Positions 58,602-64,000 of a stretch of 64,000 bases of DNA are shown one piece after another. Origin of the DNA: Strongyloides papillosus (Eukaryota; Nematoda; Chromadorea; Rhabditida; Strongyloididae); the NCBI GenBank assembly GCA_005656395.1, contig SRSI01000047.1, positions 124,001-188,000 of the forward strand, in the 5' to 3' direction. The notes beneath the pieces are model-generated. The model worked only from the letters and a program-made list of their open reading frames with translations, was not told the DNA's origin and made no database searches. Numbering within the stretch: the first letter of the stretch is position 1; every line of letters starts with the position of its first letter. The position numbers and the translations under genes were made by a program.

Positions 58602-59621
58602 ATGGGTCAAGAAAATAACTCTAATGCGCACAAGAATTTAAAGTGGATTTCATTAATTGTCTTAATTCTACAAACTACAGCTCTCGTCTTAACTCTACGT
58701 TACTCAAGAACACAAAAGACTGACGGTCCAAGGTACATTTCATCTACAGCCGTCCTGGTATCCGAAATAGTAAAATTCTTCACCTGTATCGTCGTTATCT
58801 TCCTCCAAAATAAATGCAACTTTTCACTTTTCAAGGAAGCCATCGATAAAGATATCATCAAAAAACCATTTGATACCTTAAAAGTTGGTGTACCGGCTGT
58901 TTTGTATGTAATACAAAATAATCTACTATTTTTGGCGTTATCTAAATTGGATGCTGCTACTTACCAAGTTACCTATCAGTTAAAAATCCTGACAACAGCA
59001 TTTTTTTCTGTTGCTTTGTTGAAGAAGAAGTTGGATATTTATAAATGGTTTGCTTTGATTTTGCTTACGGGTGGTGTGGCACTTGTACAGATGCCGAGTG
59101 GTAATAAGAAGGGTGATGAAGATGGGGAACATAGTGTTTCGGATCATTTTATTGGGTTGTTTGCCGTTCTTGCCGCATGTTTTTCATCAGGTTTTGCTGG
59201 GGTTTACTTTGAGAAGATATTGAAGGGATCTGTTGTGACGTTGTGGGTTAGAAATCTTCAGCTAGCATTTTTCTCTATATTTGGTGGTTATTTAATGGTT
59301 TGGTTGTATGATTGGGATGCTGTTTCAGAGAATGGTTTCTTCCAAGGATATAGTGGTATCATTTGGTGTGTAGTTGCATTGCAAGCATATGGAGGATTAG
59401 TGATTGCATTGGTAGTGAAATATGCTGATAACATTCTGAAAGGTTTTGCTGTGTCATTGTCGATTATATTATCATCTCTGATGTCTTATTTGGTTTTCAA
59501 TGACTTTACGCCTTCATTAACTTTTGCAGCTGGAGCATCAATTGTTATTATGTCAACATTCTTGTACGGTTATGAACCTAAAAAAAAACCATATATTCCT
59601 TTAACAAAAAATTCTAATTAA
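58602..59621 (+). CDS. UDP-sugar transporter, SLC35A family
   Basis: Golgi/ER antiporter that exchanges a UDP-sugar, probably UDP-galactose or UDP-N-acetylglucosamine, for UMP. The 339-residue, single-exon product begins at MGQENN. The upstream in-frame ATG at 58536 is rejected because a TTTCAG acceptor lies between it and 58602. About ten membrane helices are visible. Family blocks include GPRYISSTAVLVSE (about 44-57), PAVLYVIQNNLLFLALSKLDAATYQVTYQLKILTTA (described here by its VIQNN, LDAATYQVTYQLK features near 104-130), and the C-terminal GLVIALVVKYADNILKGFA features near 262-280. The tail KKKPYIP could hold an ER/Golgi sorting signal. The UDP-sugar branch (SLC35A2/A3) fits better than CMP-sialic acid, since nematodes generally lack sialic acid. 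Confidence 0.88.
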   Translation: MGQENNSNAHKNLKWISLIVLILQTTALVLTLRYSRTQKTDGPRYISSTAVLVSEIVKFFTCIVVIFLQNKCNFSLFKEAIDKDIIKKPFDTLKVGVPAVLYVIQNNLLFLALSKLDAATYQVTYQLKILTTAFFSVALLKKKLDIYKWFALILLTGGVALVQMPSGNKKGDEDGEHSVSDHFIGLFAVLAACFSSGFAGVYFEKILKGSVVTLWVRNLQLAFFSIFGGYLMVWLYDWDAVSENGFFQGYSGIIWCVVALQAYGGLVIALVVKYADNILKGFAVSLSIILSSLMSYLVFNDFTPSLTFAAGASIVIMSTFLYGYEPKKKPYIPLTKNSN

Positions 59622-59956
59622 AATAAGATTACATATCAATGTTTTCATATTTATTATTGACAAATTTCTAGTATTCTAATATATAATAAAACTACTTTAA
59701 ACACCGAAACATATAATTAAAAGCTTTAAAAAGATAACAAAAAAAAAACCTTGTAAATACAAAATAAATATGAAGATTATCTCTGTAAAAATGTATTTAC
59801 AAAATATCACTACAAAAATAAAATTTAAAATTTATTTAAATTGAACTAGAGAGGAATTTGGTTATTTTTTGCACATCAGGACGTGCAAAATTTCAAGGGA
59901 AGAGATCTGTTAATTCACTAAACCATAAAATGTTGATAAATACTTTCTATTTCTAA
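59622..59956. other. Convergent 3' spacer
   Basis: AT-rich sequence between the convergent SLC35 and PDZ genes, with possible AATAAA-type polyadenylation words near 59685 and 59762. Nothing else is recognised. Confidence 0.4.
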
Positions 59957-62051
59957 TTATTTCTTGACAAAATATCTGTATGCTAGAACACCACATGTTA
60001 CAACAACTCCAACTCCTACAATAGCAGCTACATACTCGGAGTATGGAATAATATCATCATCAATTACATTCTCTATATCATTCAAACTACAAGTCCTTCT
60101 CCTTCTAGGTGTTTCTGTTGAGGTAATAATACAGTCATCCTCCTGAAAATTTCCAACTACACTTGGTGTGTATGAAACAGTTGAGGCTCTCTCCAACATA
60201 TCATCATCATCAAAATTCATATACTCATAATATGCTGATGCCCTATTATAATTATTCTTCCCATAAATACTACTCGAAGAACTAATAAAACGATGTCTCG
60301 AATATGGAGTGTAGTTATTTTTTGCTGATGACTTATCCGTCTCCGAGTCCGAAATACCTGTATCATCCTCATAATTCTCAATCTCCTCTTTGTATTTTGG
60401 AGTGTAATAAAACAAATTTTCTAAATAACAATAAATATATATATATTTTTTAAATATCACCACATACCTGTATTTTTGCTACCAACAACAGCAGCCATTT
60501 TGTTAGTATTTGATATTAGTGTATCTCTCCTAAGTATCTCCGAACAAATAGAGGTCCTATTCCTTAAGACTCCCTTCCCAGGAACACTTGTTTGTTTGAG
60601 TTGCTAAAAATATAGGGAAAAAATTTGATTAATACAAATATAAATAAATTTTTGCAGAGAGTAAATAAATTTTTCACCTCTTAAATGTCACATTTTATTG
60701 AGAACGGTTGAAATATATACTTTAATTGTGTTTACATTTTAAATGATTACAAAATTATCGAATAAAATTAATTGATAAACATTTGAAAAAAGTGATAAAA
60801 AGTAAAAAAATGTATGTATTTTGTGTCATTAGAAATATTAAGAAATAGTTATGCATTTTCCTACCTATACATTAAATATACTGGAAGGTTACATATACAC
60901 ATATATACAATTAAAATAATGGTTGAAGGCTGTTAACGTCATCTGTAAAATTTTCCAAAGATCACCATTTTTTGTTATCTAAAAATTGAAGATCGTTTTG
61001 GAGGAAGTTTATACTTATCGCTATTACATGTAAAAACGAAATAATAATATATACATAAAAAGTGTAGGTTTTGTGCTAGCGAGTTATGTGTTGTCCACGT
61101 GAAAAGCACCAAAATAGAAAATTAAGAGGTATTTACTGGGGGAAAAACTTAATTTATCAATGATAAATTATTTTTTCAATAATATCTCACACATCAATTT
61201 AACAAAATAAAAAGGAATCTAGAAATTATAATTCAATGTCTTTTCTAACTTTTTCATTATCGCGCCAAACAACAAACCACATGTATGAATGGGTAAACAA
61301 ACAATGAAATTTGAGTAATGCGAAGGATGAATGGGTGTATTGTTGAAAATAGCAGCTGTCATATACATCTAAATATGCTGTATCAACGGCACATATATCA
61401 TATATACTTTATAATAAATAATAATAATATATATAATACTCGCGTATGTATATGAACCAATAGTACTCTTATGAAATTATTAATATATAATTCTCGGAAA
61501 AGAGAGTAAAAAAATGTAAATCAAACATCAAATAAGTAAAAGTAAAAATTTAGATAAACTAACCAAAAGAATACATTTCTCGGCGTTAAATGTTACTTCA
61601 AATACAACCGGTCCGGGCTTAAGGTTTTTTAGTATCTTAACAGCATTGGAATGTTTGAGGTTGTGTAAAGATTTTCCATTAACTTTGTGTATTAAATCAC
61701 CAGCTTTTAGTCTACCATCCCTCCCAACAACTGTATTTGGACGGACGGAAACGACAAATATTCCATTATGACCAGGAAGATATGGATAATCGATTCCACC
61801 AATTATCGTGAAACCAAGACCTAATGAAAATAAAATTGATTTGAGCAACTTTAGAAAGTTATAAAAGATAAGATAAAAAGTGTACAAAGTACAAACAAAA
61901 AGATATTAAAAATGGTTTTACGAAAAAAATATTCACATCATCACAAAAGTGACATACCATCGTTATTATCTCTGTTGATAAGAATTGTTTCTTTTTTCAA
62001 GGTAAAGTTATATTCAGGAAACCGAAATATATCTGGCTCCATTAAAACCAT
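59957..62051 (-). CDS. Tail-anchored PDZ protein, SYNJ2BP/OMP25-like
   Basis: Proposed four-exon gene: 61958-62051, 61564-61820, 60468-60603 and 59957-60420. Intron phases match at every junction and the product is 316 residues. Exons 1-2 give an N-terminal PDZ domain (about residues 28-115): DGLGFTIIGG as the carboxylate-binding loop, then GIFVVSVRPN, DGRLKAGDLIHKVNGKSL, and VFEVTF. Exons 3-4 add a disordered Ser/Tyr/Asp-rich linker and a C-terminal membrane helix (about 291-312, AAIVGVGVVVTCGVLAYRY) with a short basic end, RYFVKK. PDZ plus a basic-ended tail anchor is the layout of the mitochondrial outer-membrane protein SYNJ2BP/OMP25, but this protein is twice as long. The 960-bp intron 2 (GTTAGT donor, TTTTTAG acceptor) is the weak link; two separate genes remain possible, with the second starting at the ATG at 60498 (164 residues). 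Confidence 0.6.
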
Positions 62052-62499
62052 CTCAAATAATAAAATATTATTATCATGAAATAGTAGTAATGTTTAGAAA
62101 CTAAAAATTTAAAATAACTATGCTGAGAGAGTGATAATTTTAAAATATAAAAATCGAACATCTATATAGACTAAATAAATTCCATCAACAACATTACACA
62201 TACTGGCAAATAAAAAAATACTTTTAAATTTATACAAATGATAAAGAGATAAAAATTTAAGCAAATAATATGGGAAAGAGAAAAAATTTATATCAGCAAA
62301 AGATGTACATTATCATTACTCCAACCGGCATTGAAATTTTTCTCGTTGCGAGAAAGGAAAATAATAGAGTTAGTTCAAGAATAGTTCAGTTAAGACGATA
62401 ACTATCTTATCAAGGTTAGTCCTTCTTTAAATATTAACATCATTGTATACTTATATATTTTAACTTTTAATCAATTAATTAATCATTTTGAAAAAAATC
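62052..62499. other. Divergent promoter spacer
   Basis: Between the PDZ gene and the riboflavin transporter. AT-rich with no recognised element. Confidence 0.35.
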
Positions 62500-63906
62500 A
62501 TGAATTCTGGATGTTTATTTGTTGCCTCGGTAATATTCGGTTCTAGTACATGGTTTTCAACAAATGCTGTCTGGCTTGAATTACCTATATTAACACAACG
62601 CCTCCCAGAAGGATGGTCTTTACCATCATATCTTTCAGCTATCATCCAAATAGCTTGTATTGGTCCTCTTATTTATTCAATATGTTTTAAGTGCATAAAG
62701 ATACGTTTCTCATCAGGTATCTTAATTACTTTTTTATTATTATTTTGTACTCTATGTACATTTTTAACATCAATATATTGGAGTAGTATTGTAACGATAT
62801 TTGATAAAAATGTTTCCTTTCCATTAATGATATTGGTATTTGGTATGGCATTAGTGAATGCCACATCAAATGTTTTGTTTATGCCATACATGGCAGCTTT
62901 TGATACATCCCTTCTTAATGCTTTTTCCTTGGTATGAGTTTTTCATCATTAATCCCATCCTTGATATCATTATCACAAGGTATGTTGTTAAATGATGGTT
63001 AATTAAGTAATTACTTTACTTTTTTTTTATTAATTTAAGGAACTGGAAGATATGAATGTGTTAAAAGTGGAAATTCCACCGTATACGGACCGGAATATTA
63101 TGATCCTTCCTTTTCAGCAGCAACTTTTTTTCAACTCTCTACAGGATGGTTAGTGATTACCATTATTGCTTTCCTGTATTTGGAAAAGAAATATAAAGAG
63201 AAACGAAGTTTACCAATAGAAAGTGAAGATGAAGAAGATGGTAATGAGATGAATGAGATGAGTAAACTAAACAGTGATGTAGAGACAGAGGAACCAGAAA
63301 CCAAAAAAAGTGATACAAGAACTTTTATCATTCAACTTTTTTTACTAGCAATTACTTCTGCACAAAATAATGCTATCATACCGAGTCTCTCAAGTTTTGT
63401 TGCTCTCCCCTATTCACAGGTATTTTTAAAAATTCTTTCTAATTAAACTAATCGTAAAAAATTTTTTCTACCTTTTTCAGACAACATATCACTTAACATT
63501 AACACTCTCAAATATCGCAGCACCAATAGCATGTATATTACCATTTTTTCTAAACACCACCTCTCTATCGATACATATTTTTCTTACCATCCTATCATTA
63601 ATCACCACTAGTGTTTTAATATTTTTTGCAGCAAATTCCCCCAAAATCTTGATATCAGTATTCACGGGATCGGGAGTAGTGATATTAACATCAACCATAA
63701 CATTTGGATTGTTATCCTACCTTCGTAGTGTGATAACCTCCTCCATCAGGAATAGTGTCTCTCCCACTAACATTCATAATCGCCTCTTTTGGTCTGGTTG
63801 TGTAATGCAGATGGGTTCCTTTGTGGCTGCGATTATTATATTTCCTTTAGTTAATATTTTTAACCTCTTTCATGCAGCTGTTCCATGTTCGGAATGGAAT
63901 GTTTAA
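62500..63906 (+). CDS. Riboflavin transporter (SLC52), with apparent 1-base frameshift
   Basis: Plasma-membrane uptake carrier for riboflavin. Exons: 62500-62979, 63040-63419 and 63481-63906, with GTATGT/GTATTT donors and TTTAAG/TTTCAG acceptors, about 428 residues if one base is restored. The family opening GSSTWFSTNAVWLELPIL, LPEGWSLPSYLSAIIQIACIGPL (described by the PEGWSLPSYL motif) and the ALVNATSNVLFMPYM block are clear. Within exon 1, the frame breaks at the T-run 62922-62926. As written it ends at a TGA at 62935. In the next frame the expected FFLGMSFSSLIPSLISLSQG follows, and one more T in the run would join them. Exon 2 carries the acidic cytosolic loop (about residues 215-245), and exon 3 the C-terminal helices. 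The ATG at 62500 is chosen; the open frame upstream offers only TTG. Confidence 0.78.
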
Positions 63907-64000
63907 CAGGAACGCTTGTGATCATATATAGATAGTTGTTTTTTTATTTTAATAAACATATTTTTTTACAAATAAATTTTTATAAAACCTTTATATAAAT
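63907..64000. other. 3' flank of riboflavin transporter
   Basis: AT-rich, with AATAAA words at 63951 and 63973 that could direct polyadenylation. The window ends here. Confidence 0.4.

Noticed and set aside
1..64000. tRNA, rRNA, CRISPR arrays or bacterial transfer
   Set aside because: No T-arm GTTCGAATCC-type box with a matching anticodon arm, no rRNA-like block and no regularly spaced repeats were seen; all genes have eukaryotic introns or families.

Overview
The window is about 20-25% GC by eye. Its genes have few, mostly very short introns (about 36-60 nt) with GTAAGT/GTATGT donors and TTTCAG/TTTTAG acceptors. Several start codons sit a few bases behind a splice-acceptor-like T-rich AG, as expected for spliced-leader trans-splicing. 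A nematode-only ground-like domain protein and nematode-type nfi-1, lap-1 and SLC12 genes are present. The best fit is a chromosomal segment of a clade IV nematode of the Strongyloides type; the species is not decided here.

Positions 1-28900 are gene-poor. They hold two genes for secreted enzymes on the minus strand: a four-exon GH56 hyaluronidase (5645-7977) and a two-exon acetylcholinesterase-like carboxylesterase (10860-14739). Between and around them are decayed mariner transposons (855-1225, 7280-7570, 8229-9141, 20522-21390), a pogo/Tigger-like MITE (22365-22695), a diverged segmental duplication (about 25690-26565 and 27525-28370) and a remnant of a small Cys/Pro-rich secreted peptide (26708-26842).

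Positions 28900-64000 are gene-dense and mostly conserved. In order: two tail-to-tail Na-(K)-Cl cotransporter paralogues (28912-32032 +, 32210-35323 -); a NOL8-like nucleolar protein and a UPF0390/C19orf53 homologue, closely spaced on the plus strand; leucyl aminopeptidase lap-1; nuclear factor I; an INO80E-like chromatin-remodelling subunit; a DCP2-like Nudix protein; a divergent MFS transporter followed by a ground-like protein; a GH20 HexD-like hexosaminidase; a four-exon ankyrin-repeat protein; an RRM-plus-tudor protein; an unrecognised basic protein; a Golgi-type nucleotide-sugar transporter (SLC35A); a tail-anchored PDZ protein resembling SYNJ2BP/OMP25; and a riboflavin transporter (SLC52).

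Two genes (INO80E-like and SLC52-like) are each open only if one base is restored next to a short homopolymer, which suggests assembly indels or recent lesions. Points worth a second look: the SLC12 pair has Asn where NKCC has the K+-coordinating Tyr; the esterase keeps its catalytic triad but lacks the choline-binding Trp; a long intron appears to join the PDZ exons to a tail-anchor exon about 1 kb away; and an inverted-repeat, E-box-bearing island lies in an otherwise empty 6 kb. No classical operon, tRNA, rRNA or CRISPR array was seen.
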